The translations under genes and the position numbers were made by a program. 64,000 nucleotides of DNA from a virus: positions 1-64,000 of IMG/VR virus record IMGVR_UViG_3300027659_000027. One strand, given 5' to 3'. Below are positions 34,101 through 43,700 of this stretch, one piece after another. Below the pieces are notes generated by a model. It saw nothing but the letters and a program-made list of their open reading frames with translations, ran no database searches and was not told the origin of the DNA. Numbering within the stretch: position 1 is the first letter of the stretch; every line of letters starts with the position of its first letter.

Positions 34101-37100
34101 ACTTCGCTCAAGCTATCATTACCGTCAGCCATCAACCGGGAGAACTTGCGTATCACCGGGGATGTCAGCATTCTGGTAGCGTACCTTAAGTCTACGGCTT
34201 CTGGTTTGCCGTCACTACTCTCCAACATCATCAGTGCTGCAACAGCCTTGTACGTGTCAGGGGTTAAGTTCAGGTTATCCAGTGATCTATCCTTGGCGTT
34301 ATCCACTGCAGCTGACTGCAGGGTGGTAAGGTTATCATGCTTGGTACGTACTTCGTACTCTCCCTTGGAGTTCTTGTACAGGCTGGTGGCATACCCTGAC
34401 AGTTTGTTCAGGTGGATAGGTGTACCATCTTCTTTGTGTAACGTGATACTGAACGGCTTGTCCTTGGTGCCTACGAAGTTTCCTTCAGTATCATACACAG
34501 CCTCCTTGTTGCCCAGCTCCAATGCCTTATCCTGTATCACAGAGTTGAAGGTAACCGATAGCGAAGTAAGACCAACAAGCGTCTTAGCGTATTTACCACT
34601 CTGAAAGTCAGATAGTTGTGTGGTTACGTTGAAGTAGTTATTGAATCCTGACTCCTTAGGCTTCAGCAAAGTGTTCTCGTTCTTAATGTCCTTCTTGTCC
34701 AAAGGATTGAGTACCTTGTTGTAAACATCCTTGTGGGTAAGTACCGCCCAATGTACATCAAAGTACTGACCCTTAAGCTGTGCGTCTGTAGGTTTTGGCA
34801 GCGCTGCCAGCTTGCTTAAACGCTCAGCATGAAAGGTGTCAATCTTACTTTCGAGCTCTGGTGTCTCCACCAAGTTAGCCGGTACATCCTCTATCGCTTC
34901 TATTCCATGAAGCTTTGCGAAAAACTGCTTAATAGATGTCTCACGGGTGCGATCAGCATTGTCGGTAGGGGCACCCGTGAAGGTGTCCACTACGAACTTA
35001 CCATCGACCATCTTGTACGGTCTCTTGTAAGTGTAAAGCTTATCCACGTCAAAGTCAGCTCCCATCTGCTTGGTTATAGCAGAAGGTACAATCATCAGGT
35101 CACCCATGCTTGCTGGCGTAAATCCGACGATCTCAATGGCGAGCATGGAGTTATGCCCCTGATTCGGGATACGGGCACCAACGAGCTGTAATAGCTCCAC
35201 AGGTACCTTTTTCATGTCGAGTGTCTTACCGTCTTCCAGTAAGTAGTCTTTTATGTTCGCAGGAACCCATTTACCGGTCTCGTCCTGTATGGTGAATGTG
35301 AATGGCGCTATCACCTGAGCCGGGATAACTGTACCGTCTTCGAGCACCTCCATTGTTTTCAGCGGAGTAGAGGCGTCATAACCATTGGCGTAGACTATAC
35401 CACCACGCTCCTCCTCTGTAAGCTCCTGCATCTGCCTCATCTTATTTTTGCCTACATATCCAACACTTGCTGCCTGTACGTAACTCTTACCTGGCATCTT
35501 CACGTCTACGATGGTCTTGATCATTGACATTAGTGTACTCTCAAACTTCTCGGCAGCCGAAGAAAACATCAAAGGTATCTCCAGTTCCCCTTTATCATTT
35601 CGATACACCAGTGCTGAGATCTCGTTCTCCGAGAACCCACGGTCGCGAGCCTCCTGTATAAGCCTCTCAAGTACTTTGGTCTTGTCAACAACCTCACCAT
35701 CTTTGTAGTTCATCTCTTTGGCGAACTTCTCGAAGTTTCGGTTGATGAGATCCATGCGGATACTCTCCTTATACTTTCTCAAGGCTGCAGCATTCATCAT
35801 ACGACCACCTACATTAAACTCAGCTCCGGGCAATGCTGCCAGGCTCTCTGTGATTAGCTTGTTCATCTGAGACAGGGTCTTGATAGCTTCCTTGGTCTCG
35901 TCGTAAGGTATCTCCTGCTGTATACGCAGACCACCTCTGTCAAGTACATGAATGGAGTCTTTCCACTGCTTATCGTCGAAGTTTCCGCCAAGGTATTTAC
36001 CCTCAGGGCTGAACAGTACCATCTGTGTGGTAGGGTTACCCAGCTTCTTGGATGACCCGTGAGGAGCTCTCGCTATACCATGCTTCTCCATATCTCTCCT
36101 CAGTCCATCTATCTCGAAGTTTTTAGTAAGCGGAGGATATAGTGGGTATGAAGACGACTTGATGTAGTCATGGAACTTTGTACCACGATCTTCGGGCCTC
36201 ATAGCCACAAACACAGGCTTGGCCGGCTGCATGATAACAGCGATATGGTCTGCCTTCTCGAACTCATAGTACCCGTCAGGTTTCTTCTCACCCTCCTCAA
36301 CAATCACCATCATCTCTTTGTACAAAGCCTCTTGTATCTTACCGCCTGCGAACAGCATCTTCAAGTGTTCACGAACTGTGGTTAACTCCTGAGCATCTGT
36401 GGCATCCACCTCTTTATAGGCTTTCTGCAGCTTACTGTTCTCGGTAAACCTGTCTATGTAATTCTCGTCAGTAACCACATCGGCTATAGTGATCGTGTTG
36501 TACTTAGTATCCTCCCAAGCCATGTCCTGACCGGGTGCTATGTCCTTTGCCAATCTCTTGGAGTACTCCTGATACGTGGCATTTACCAACGTCAGTGACT
36601 GTCCGGCTTTAAGTACTTTCTCTCCTTTGGTATTCTGCTCAAGCTGAGAGTCTTTGAACTTTGCTGCCTGAGCAGGGTCACCGTAGGCAAGCTGGGCCAT
36701 AGAGGTATTAACCAGGAAGTAGTTTAGCGAAAGGTCTCTGGCGGCGGTCTTCACCACCATGTCGTATATTTCCCGCTTACCCATCTCCTCTCCATCAATT
36801 GTCCACTTTCCTTTGCTCTTCTTGATATTGTTGTAGCTACTGTTCTCCATCAGCTTCTTCACATAACTGCTGTCAAAGCTGTATGTAGCTTTACTCTTGT
36901 TAGTTATGCCAGCATCCTCCCACTTAGCCACAGTGTCCATCGTCATCTCTTCAATGAAGTGATTGAGCATGGCAGATATAACCTTCTTTGCCTTATCGCC
37001 AATATCATTGGTGATCTCACGATTGTTACCTTCCCCTACCCACAATGTCGCTATATCCTTCTCAGTCATAGCTCTCGGGGCTCCAGTGTCACCGAAGTTC

Positions 37101-40100
37101 ATCACTGTGCCGGCGTTCATGGTTTCCACCATAGCTTCGTAATTGAACTGAGGAAGGGTGAAGAATAGCTTCTTGCCTATGTTGTACTGACCATGGTCGA
37201 AGGTTACGTTCCAATGTTGGCGTATCCTTTCCCACTCTGCGAGGAACACGTTCTCTACTGCCTCGAATGCATTATCGTTTAGAGTGCTTGCACCACCTGT
37301 TACAACCTTAGGGAAATTGGTGAACACAGGGGTCATCGTTTTATCCGAGTGTGTCAGCGACATGTAGTGCGCTGTATCCTTATTACGATTCTGGAATAAC
37401 CCGATAGCCATCAGCATCTGCTCTCTATCTGACATGGCTGTACGCACGATACCTTTGGTGGTACCTACACGCCTGAGACCATCCATCATCATCATCCCGG
37501 CTGCTTCCCGGTTACCTGCCTTCCATGTGTTAAGCAGGAAGTTATTCTTGGCGAAGTGTACCTTGGACATCTCCTCGTACATAGCATCGAACTCAGTCTG
37601 CGTCTCGGGCAACAGCTCCTTCATGCGAAGTGACAGTGCGTTGTTCAGTGAGTAGTCATATATGGTCTTGCCTTCTGAGTTCCTGTGTGAAGGTGATGTG
37701 AGTAGGTCTGTGTGAGCTGCTGCTACACGAGCAAGTATTTTTACTGCAGTACCATCAGTGTACAGCGGGTTGCTGACAGTACCTGCACGTCTTTCACTTT
37801 CGTCGCCGATCATGCTTGTCTGCTGGTCGTAATTTTTATTCCATCCAGCTGCTTTCCAAACCATTGACGAGAACATACCAGTAGGTACTCCGTACTTATC
37901 AAAAGCAAACTGTCCGGCCATGGTTGCTGTTTGGTACCTGGTGTTCTTGGTACGCGTAGCTATATTGTCGAACAGATCTTCCAGCATTGCCGGTGTGAAT
38001 TCTATTCCGTTCAGGGCCATGAACTCAGCGACGAACACCTTCATGTGAGCCAGTGGATCCTTAGTGAAGGCCACAAAGTCTACGTTGGGGTCTGCTGCCT
38101 TAAGCTGCTCTGCCATCTCTGCACCAAGAACGCCCAGCGCTTCTCTTGCATCGTTTATCTTCTCTTCGCTGTTGTTCTTGTTCCCCATGATGTCCACCAG
38201 TGTTGGGTACTTATTGAGCATCATGTCAAAGACACGTACCCACGAGGCATACTTGCCTTGTACCTTCTCCACATCCATCACACGTTCACCACCTACCACT
38301 TTCATAATGGCGGAGTTCTTCTGCGCTTCCTGCCATCCCTTGATCATGTGTTGTACTTGCGAGCTCCGGTTGGCTTCAAAGGGGTTAAGTATCCACCTGA
38401 ATGTACCATCATCCTGCTTGATAGAGTTGAAGGTCATCATCAGGAACTGCTGGTAGTGAGTGCTCATTACCTTCACGAACTCATTGCGTTGGCTCTGGTC
38501 TGCCTCCTTAAGCATTCTGGCTACTGTCAGGTACATAGGATTGGTCTTGGCAGCTGTACGTAGCTTGGCATCGTATGATGCGAAATCACGCTTGCTATCA
38601 GCCAGCAGGCCCATCACCTTCTCATAGGTGTCATCGAAGTTTAGCATCTTTGGGAACCCGAGGTGGTTGAGTACCTTGATGGGTACTTCCGAACCGGGCT
38701 CATAGCTTGTATCTTCTACGTTGGCCATGAATAGCTTAAGCTTCCACGAGGCTGTATCCCTCGGGTCAAGCTCAAACACCATGTCGTTATAATCTCTCAG
38801 AGCCGTGCCCTCCTCTAAGGAGAACTCGTCCTCTGAATCATCTTTCATTTTCATGTCTACGCTGCCGTCTACAACCAGCAGGTCTTCGGTAAGTTGGGTG
38901 GTCACCTTACCGTCGATTATCCTCTTGGCAGCGTACTCCAGTCCTTTCAGGACGGCCTTGGTGTTCTTCACGCCTAAACCATAGCGCTCCAGGTTCTGGA
39001 TAACAAGGCCGGCAATTGACTGCACGCCCTTAGCCTGGTCAAAGGCAAAGCTGTTCAGCACTTCCATGATGGAGTCCGCCTGCTCTGTCTTTCCATCCGC
39101 ACGGAACTTATCCGCCTGTACCTTCATCCTGTACATGGTTTGCTGGAACGCCTCACTGATCTTGGTACCGGGAAACTTGGTGACAATCTTGTACACGAAC
39201 CACATGGCTGTGTCCACTGCAGCAATCTGCTTCTCAGTGGTAAAGTTCCCAATCTGCTTACCCTCTGCGTTCATGATTGGTACGAAGAGCTGGTTGAGCT
39301 GCTGCTTCATAGCAGTACCGCGCATGTTCTGCAGCATACGTGCAATCTGATCCTCAATGGTGAAATCCGCTGCATACCTTGACGGTTGTGCGTTGAAGGT
39401 CTCCAGAAAGGAATCAGAGAAGGTGATGTTTGGAGCGGACTCACCAACACTTTCGAACATAAGAGCCATCTCTATTGCTGTGTACCCGTTCTCGAACCGG
39501 TGCTTGTCGTTCAAGCTCTGGTAAGGTATGTGGTACTCGGTTGTAGGGTTGGCCTTGGCTTCAGCGATGAGGTCACGGATCTCTGCTTCCATCGACTCAG
39601 CGTCCATGCGAACACCTTTGCGGCTGCTCACTGACTCGCCAATAACACGTATCTCTTTGTGGAGGTATTCGGCTGGGGATGGTTCTGCCTCCTCTTTTTC
39701 CTTTTCAGCTTTTACTGTAACCCGTGGAGCATCCCCCGTATGGTATATCGTGAACGTAGCCCCTATTTCCACCAAATAGTCGATGAATTGACTATCCACA
39801 TCGGGCATGTCGCCAACTACAAACTTAACTCCCTCTTTGTAAAAACTCTCTATGACAGCCTTTGTGTCATCATGCAGAGGCTTCCCTTTGAGGCTCCCGT
39901 TTCTGGCGAGCATCATAACCTCTGGAGGTGCAGCTTCGTTTGAAACGCTGTACTTAGCTTTCCCCTCCTCATGAAGAGATGGGTATTCCCTTAGTGATGT
40001 CAGGCTGGAGCTTGGTGTTGTTTTACTCAGCTCCACGATAGCCCCCTGAGCTACTCCTCGCATCGCCATATCTTTATGGTCTCCCGTTGGCGTTCCCTTT

Positions 40101-40768
40101 CCTGTATTTTTAAAGCCACCTTTGTACCCTAAGAAGCCGTATACCCCCACCTTTGGGGCTGATGCAGGTTTCTTATTCTTCTTGTTCTGCTCTGCCCAGT
40201 AAAGTTCTCCTTCAGTCCTGGGTCTGGTAGCCTCGTGCTCCTCGTTCTGCACAAGGGCCTTATCGAGTATAGCCTTACGTTGTACCTGTGAGCTGTTGTC
40301 AGCTCCTGTGTAAACATCCTTTCCTGTTGCCAGTGATATGATCCTGCTCTCAGCGGATATGACGTAGTCGGTACCGTTGTACTCCACAGTACTTAAGTTA
40401 CCCTCTACTCTTACGTTCTTTGCATCGGGAGTACCAGAGTAATTAGTTCCCTCCATGGTGATAAGCTGAGCTTTACCGGAAGGGTTAATGCCCTTGAGGA
40501 TGTATCGTGTATCCTTGTACACAATCAGCGCACCCGGTGTAAGGGTAAGGTTATCCTCAGATACCCGAGATTGTGGGGTTACGTTCTTTCCTCTCATCAC
40601 TTGAGCCATAGTAGGCTCTCCGTTCACATCGAACTCGGTATACTCTGCCATGTGTGCAGTGGCGTAGTTCCACATCCTGGCCGTTACATCAGGGCCATAC
40701 TGTTGCAGCAATGCTGCGGCTAAAAGGGACTTCTCGTTGTTAGGAGCAAGATAGTTACAAACTGCCAT
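28103..40768 (-). CDS. Giant virion RNA polymerase fusion protein with zincin motif
   Basis: A 4221-residue protein. Residues 1860-1909 follow the second double-psi barrel of two-barrel RNA polymerases: RIPNQGHNSM, then GADFDVDKLY with metal-binding Asp1905, 1907 and 1909, comparable to RxPTLH...NADFDGD of bacterial beta' and to the crAss-like virion RNA polymerase (phi14:2 gp66, about 2180 residues). Near residue 318 lies VGDMPDVDSQFIDYL in a Rossmann-like N-terminal domain. HEMLHH at 2819-2824 is a zincin-type HExxH metallopeptidase motif. Residues 3250-3700 are coiled-coil rich, and hydrophobic stretches occur at about 3795-3815 and 4088-4108. Such proteins are packaged, ejected with the DNA and transcribe early genes. 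Possible processing by the zincin part is inference. Confidence 0.85.
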   Translation of the reverse strand: MAVCNYLAPNNEKSLLAAALLQQYGPDVTARMWNYATAHMAEYTEFDVNGEPTMAQVMRGKNVTPQSRVSEDNLTLTPGALIVYKDTRYILKGINPSGKAQLITMEGTNYSGTPDAKNVRVEGNLSTVEYNGTDYVISAESRIISLATGKDVYTGADNSSQVQRKAILDKALVQNEEHEATRPRTEGELYWAEQNKKNKKPASAPKVGVYGFLGYKGGFKNTGKGTPTGDHKDMAMRGVAQGAIVELSKTTPSSSLTSLREYPSLHEEGKAKYSVSNEAAPPEVMMLARNGSLKGKPLHDDTKAVIESFYKEGVKFVVGDMPDVDSQFIDYLVEIGATFTIYHTGDAPRVTVKAEKEKEEAEPSPAEYLHKEIRVIGESVSSRKGVRMDAESMEAEIRDLIAEAKANPTTEYHIPYQSLNDKHRFENGYTAIEMALMFESVGESAPNITFSDSFLETFNAQPSRYAADFTIEDQIARMLQNMRGTAMKQQLNQLFVPIMNAEGKQIGNFTTEKQIAAVDTAMWFVYKIVTKFPGTKISEAFQQTMYRMKVQADKFRADGKTEQADSIMEVLNSFAFDQAKGVQSIAGLVIQNLERYGLGVKNTKAVLKGLEYAAKRIIDGKVTTQLTEDLLVVDGSVDMKMKDDSEDEFSLEEGTALRDYNDMVFELDPRDTASWKLKLFMANVEDTSYEPGSEVPIKVLNHLGFPKMLNFDDTYEKVMGLLADSKRDFASYDAKLRTAAKTNPMYLTVARMLKEADQSQRNEFVKVMSTHYQQFLMMTFNSIKQDDGTFRWILNPFEANRSSQVQHMIKGWQEAQKNSAIMKVVGGERVMDVEKVQGKYASWVRVFDMMLNKYPTLVDIMGNKNNSEEKINDAREALGVLGAEMAEQLKAADPNVDFVAFTKDPLAHMKVFVAEFMALNGIEFTPAMLEDLFDNIATRTKNTRYQTATMAGQFAFDKYGVPTGMFSSMVWKAAGWNKNYDQQTSMIGDESERRAGTVSNPLYTDGTAVKILARVAAAHTDLLTSPSHRNSEGKTIYDYSLNNALSLRMKELLPETQTEFDAMYEEMSKVHFAKNNFLLNTWKAGNREAAGMMMMDGLRRVGTTKGIVRTAMSDREQMLMAIGLFQNRNKDTAHYMSLTHSDKTMTPVFTNFPKVVTGGASTLNDNAFEAVENVFLAEWERIRQHWNVTFDHGQYNIGKKLFFTLPQFNYEAMVETMNAGTVMNFGDTGAPRAMTEKDIATLWVGEGNNREITNDIGDKAKKVISAMLNHFIEEMTMDTVAKWEDAGITNKSKATYSFDSSYVKKLMENSSYNNIKKSKGKWTIDGEEMGKREIYDMVVKTAARDLSLNYFLVNTSMAQLAYGDPAQAAKFKDSQLEQNTKGEKVLKAGQSLTLVNATYQEYSKRLAKDIAPGQDMAWEDTKYNTITIADVVTDENYIDRFTENSKLQKAYKEVDATDAQELTTVREHLKMLFAGGKIQEALYKEMMVIVEEGEKKPDGYYEFEKADHIAVIMQPAKPVFVAMRPEDRGTKFHDYIKSSSYPLYPPLTKNFEIDGLRRDMEKHGIARAPHGSSKKLGNPTTQMVLFSPEGKYLGGNFDDKQWKDSIHVLDRGGLRIQQEIPYDETKEAIKTLSQMNKLITESLAALPGAEFNVGGRMMNAAALRKYKESIRMDLINRNFEKFAKEMNYKDGEVVDKTKVLERLIQEARDRGFSENEISALVYRNDKGELEIPLMFSSAAEKFESTLMSMIKTIVDVKMPGKSYVQAASVGYVGKNKMRQMQELTEEERGGIVYANGYDASTPLKTMEVLEDGTVIPAQVIAPFTFTIQDETGKWVPANIKDYLLEDGKTLDMKKVPVELLQLVGARIPNQGHNSMLAIEIVGFTPASMGDLMIVPSAITKQMGADFDVDKLYTYKRPYKMVDGKFVVDTFTGAPTDNADRTRETSIKQFFAKLHGIEAIEDVPANLVETPELESKIDTFHAERLSKLAALPKPTDAQLKGQYFDVHWAVLTHKDVYNKVLNPLDKKDIKNENTLLKPKESGFNNYFNVTTQLSDFQSGKYAKTLVGLTSLSVTFNSVIQDKALELGNKEAVYDTEGNFVGTKDKPFSITLHKEDGTPIHLNKLSGYATSLYKNSKGEYEVRTKHDNLTTLQSAAVDNAKDRSLDNLNLTPDTYKAVAALMMLESSDGKPEAVDLRYATRMLTSPVIRKFSRLMADGNDSLSEVFEPDLKKSVIEKLKRPLIMKVLSGEEAGDYNEDELDYVTKKVLSEFKLTPESLLAEVNRPTDKGQLAILLTFEKLDRAGTRMTELQSIFNQDTKGAGPGFLAAADKVTKYQNLFNDKIETGILGEVELANGTEQAKTFSTVMYTAVNLVGQFFPYQSLVPNKEKNSLFDRLRAETGKTQLPIDLQKQVIKSMRSYVYSSIHTLWPDASGERLRLMYNIHGPSLAQRVAQAKLTWGATSYFMQRLDPQIGFTSQSPDFVGFNSAKAATYDENMNVSSFMEMLSSTDRDVKILAEDLIRYAYLSSGNMDASSFLSKIPLSYLIDSEFTRQLRVAEENINIYGNSSTFMEQFFQHFPDSAMQVDDSVFHADSVTFDEVFSLSPIDFKGYPSNIEHKRMVIADSKGDYAYPMYLSYNSSADGKRILYKRSGFGTYKRIDTLGNTNTDEYNGAVSGARSIFQENRAAAVKIAPTNPIAALTQQVNDLTESMENKENAYENFGMPKEGGGIEVAHQMLSAVANDDRMPESLRTVARVLGSTSEIDFAYDGLRATFADATPENFEVAYEATKDMDGTYDLNKSRLTLNKANGDRNSAAETLLHEMLHHRTRGLVMMSGFSPAIYRNITAAQKAAVIARIGEFNNKYPEVEKILGKLDSIRYQALVELRARVILEQGEEAFAKIMTDVANNEITTDDHLNLYALSSVDELISYSLTNKKVAAFLNTVQVKGERTLMEAIWDALTAVLDSIARTLGVEVRDGSALKEAITLSLKLATLNSNRDTTVRVQTAIEQDTTLEFETERYANTIKDVLEESYNKEVKISSEGTHIVMKSAFKHGLAPTAPVRTDVQKIIDKLEVQEKELNALANRVNTTTDEGKKLYQNIKAKRREVSEDINKLLHENQLEAVSEVGIKQLAWAKSIIAKDSPTPQEIMVAMNILDIWSTVIDLVYGGETDVASYNAELGELMRDARGLRSGEFAGKAQEVFTRMAGNYDIALSPEDYDKSLKEMFSGTQLFLTLARAESKLTATIGVLGTIAAENSDGEIRKYATRLEALKTKMEELVGQRGLPGLYKEFMQENKDDTAHGFVQRYSPEWFSHINKLESTLEYRLEEAKGIKDPDKRREASAAVYARYWKALSTAAVFVDTRIFFDIETGEAMSGTTVDTEMAYLVQQVGSEEHAQELIEEAGEQYKKYLDAKEAAFLNFEANELTEEEKAAVVLTAEELLLAPQEQYDIRTTRENELLEKMIQAEKDKWDSYESPNLFFESKLANNSTSGFGSSRFTVKAPRLSNDAFYDAKHKAIMATANKDATVITKAAIFEEFIAIRDELLDGLPTHVTDKMDTSFLPSVTAEVTASLMGKIGQLKPKSLLNRGFMASTVSHYEKNYKTNKDEIPLAFINTGKSYNLKEEELLRRQEQVAGWSKNLLHTMEQFSRMAIRHKHMSKHLDTVNVGEALIKSINKARLEDPEKGPALTKTIEAIEFMKKSVFFGNDKQAQAVSNEAIYSSSRKEHKKLSNEIKDLIEEREKLWEKMKGGVEVMTIEEDDRLTKIEERIEEITASGRYFAGSKAADMLISFNQLRALAFNPFAAITNFTFGMISVMIHANGRMDYTNKTARQAMHEMRHAQHKWLTFGAFGQDKAAAKIFNLMLRMNLINEVQSSLHGESNIDTMKKKSIAKAVMPLNWQLSGDYFTKGMMMIAMMKHKMVKVTEDGVEKEISLWDAHNSEGDWNAERFGIDDTWQSEDADKQKSWVKFRTKTKAVSTLVFGNQDANSKLMARKNVMWRMIGQFRMSWLPEGIATRFQDKRFDVRLDRDVKGRYRTIADLGILNSGFVLIKQVLSALPGVSLDAFADVKDRKREPISDMDKENMRKNLSGIAFTIGFLTAILTMKALLSPDEEEKKRRRRAGLSSTPAELRMFVNLLTRNYQDLTLYASPDVFDTVLGNPVPCLTVVTDAFKLLKASAKLLGDDPKRYEKLWKRTAKLGPGLSNISKFDYMTSKDLMDIGH

Positions 40769-40788
40769 AGGATAGTGGGGTTATAGGG

Positions 40789-43700
40789 TTAGATACATCT
40801 TGAGAACGGGTTGTAGCCTGCTGCAATGTAAGGTATGCCTAATCGTTGCATGTCCTCGAACACCTCAGCTACTGTCTTCCCGTTGTGATTACTTGCGGGT
40901 GTAAAGTTATACTTATCCTGCAGACTTTTCATGGACACGGCAGTACCAGCAGTTTCATCCTGACCAACTACGTTCTCAATCTTCACTGGAGGTCGCTCTG
41001 TAGTCTTACCGGTGATCCAGTCGTCTGTCTCTATAGCCATCGACTCAGCGTGACTTACAGTGGACTGCTCTGTGCCTGGTAGTGCAAGCGTGGTATCCAC
41101 AGCCTGTACATCAGGGGTGTTAAGAATTTCCTTGACATCAAGGGTGATGGCCGGGTGAACTGTATAAATATGCTTACCGTCCACCACATTGGTGCCCACC
41201 ACGTTGGTCTTGGTGTTCGCCTTTATAAAGTCGTTGTAGCTATCGTGGTCGGTGAATGCCCACACGCCATCAGCTCTGAATATAGGAGCGGTGAACTTGC
41301 CCGGTGTGTTGATACCAATAAGCTTAACTCCGTCCTTATCCTTTTGGAAGTTGACGTTCTTGTACCTGCCTCCTATACCCGCAAGCAACTGGCTCACGAA
41401 TTTCGGATCCAGTTTGCCGTTAATGAGCTTGGCATGGTTCGGGCGTCTTCCAGTGTAGGTAGTACCTATCTTGATGTTGCCACGGGTCTGTCCCTCTACA
41501 GCATCCTCGATCTTGAACAGGAATTCCGATACTGTCTTCTCTCCATCAGAGCGCTTACTTGCAGCTATTGTTGAGTCGTTGAAGTGAGTGTGGGTGTACG
41601 TGAAGTACTGGTTGATGAAATTGCGTAGCCCCTCTGTCGTGAGTATGTCAATCTTCGTACGTGCCTTAACGTCTGCAGCTTCCTTCTTGTACTGAGCCTG
41701 AGACTCAGCCGTGTCAGAGGTTGCTCCGATGTATATCTCAATTGCCCTCACTATGGTGTTAAAGTCACCCTGGCTTCCTTTCTCGTCCCAGATCTTGCGA
41801 GCCATCAGCGGAGCAAGTACGTACTCACCATTGTACCCCGGCAGCAATACCACCGGTAGGTTATCATAGTCCGTGTACCTCCTGCTATCGCCTTTGTTGA
41901 CGGTCTTGTCGGTCAAGTGCCCTTGCCTTTCGTATACGTTACCCCCTTTTTTAATGATGGCCAGTGTGAGGGAACTTTCTTCTGGAAATCTTGGTAACAG
42001 CTTAGCAGTAGACTCCCACTGAATGCGGGCCGTCTCTGTGTTCAGGTTAGGCACATTATTAAGGATAGCTGTTCCTGCTCCTACTGTATCAATGGTGGTA
42101 CCAATTGACCCACGTCCTTTGTTATGAGCTTCAGCCACAGCCTTACGTACCGCCATCATTTGTTCTTTCTGTATGGCCATGTTGTCTGTTACGTTGCCTT
42201 CGGCATCCTTTATCTCGCCTTGTACATTCGTATACTTCTCTGCTCCCTCAGTACCAGGCATCTGTGCTGTAACCCAGCCCATACGTGGTAACCATCCGAG
42301 GATCTCCCCGTCTTCAGTCATTATCTTGATGGGCACATCGCCCAGCTTTGTCAGGTCATCCATGTCCACATCGTTGGTGACTGTCAGGAAGTCTTTGCTG
42401 CTGGCTTGTTTCTTGAGTGGCTTACCGTACTCGTCAAGTACCAGATCATCATCATAGTTCTGTACTCCGGAGAAGTTGGTATCTATGGCCAGTATCACTT
42501 TAGTTCCTATCGTTAACCCTTTCGGCTTGATCATACGCGTGTTGGCGTGCTCGTTAATCCTGTCCACAAGCGAGTAGGTTCTGTAAGCTTTACGCACGGG
42601 GTCAAAGAAACGCACGTACTCAAGAGCCAGTGTGTTTATCTTGATCACTTTCTCTGTCTTACGGCCAATGGTCTTCACACCATCTTCTTCCTCAGTGGTG
42701 TCAATGCCTACCTTGCTTAATACAAGAGAGTCCGCTTCACCGGTCATGCCGGCTGGGTCTACATCCTTTCCATCATCTTCAATTGATGTTTCCACTATCT
42801 TGCTCACTATATGGTTCACGGCAGTTATGTGCACATCATTGTCGTTGGTGGCATTCTCGATTACAGTGGATGCTTCAAAGGCTCTAACCGCCTCGATGTA
42901 CTCTCTCATGGCCAACATAATCTGCCCACCGAGTTGTGTGTCGACGCTGTCTTTCAGAAAGTCAAGGCTAACTTTATCCCCAGTCTGCTTCACCCGCTGC
43001 TCCTCAGCAACGAGCTTGTTCTGGATGGCAACAGGTGCAAGCTTCATGGCGAACTCATAAGCTTTAAGCTTAGCTTCTACCACTGGAAGTAGTTGCGCTG
43101 ACTGAACAACAGGGGACTGAGCCACCATCGGGTCCTCCATATTATCGATGTCTTTAGTTTTCTCCTGAGTCACGTCTACCTCTTCCTCTGAGGTTCCATC
43201 AGCATTTGTATCGTTAACCGGTGATGCAGATCTTTTATTATTGTACCCTTCTCGTATCCTTGCAACCACAGCAGTAGTTTGAGCTATGTTTGCAACGAGG
43301 TTATCGAACAAGGTTTCTACCCGGATTAACTCTTCCTTTACCCTGGCAAGCCTGGTTTCTGCATTCTCCTTGTTATCCTTCAGTTGATGCCACCTGTTCA
43401 CCCCTTTCTGCGTGGTGTTGTACACTATGCCATTCCTCAGGAAGGTATTCAGTTCAGCGTTAATCTGCTCAATGTTCTCTGTAAGTTTTACCTGTTCTTG
43501 TTGCAGGGCTTTTAACTCAACTACGTAATCATTACGTAGTCTATTCTTTGTACGAAGAAGCTGCTCTTCGGTAGCCACATAGTTCTTTTGGCGCTTAAGA
43601 TCTTCAAGTTTAGCGGCTTCTCTTTCAGCTACTGTTTTCTTAACCATCTCACGATGCAGTGCTTCTGACTTCTTTACCATAGCTCTGGTACCTTTCTCAC

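Noticed and set aside
37931-38563. 210-codon plus-strand frame inside the RNA polymerase gene
   Set aside because: Antisense shadow with His/Leu/Cys-rich noise; the minus-strand frame is the coding one and is continuous for 4221 codons.
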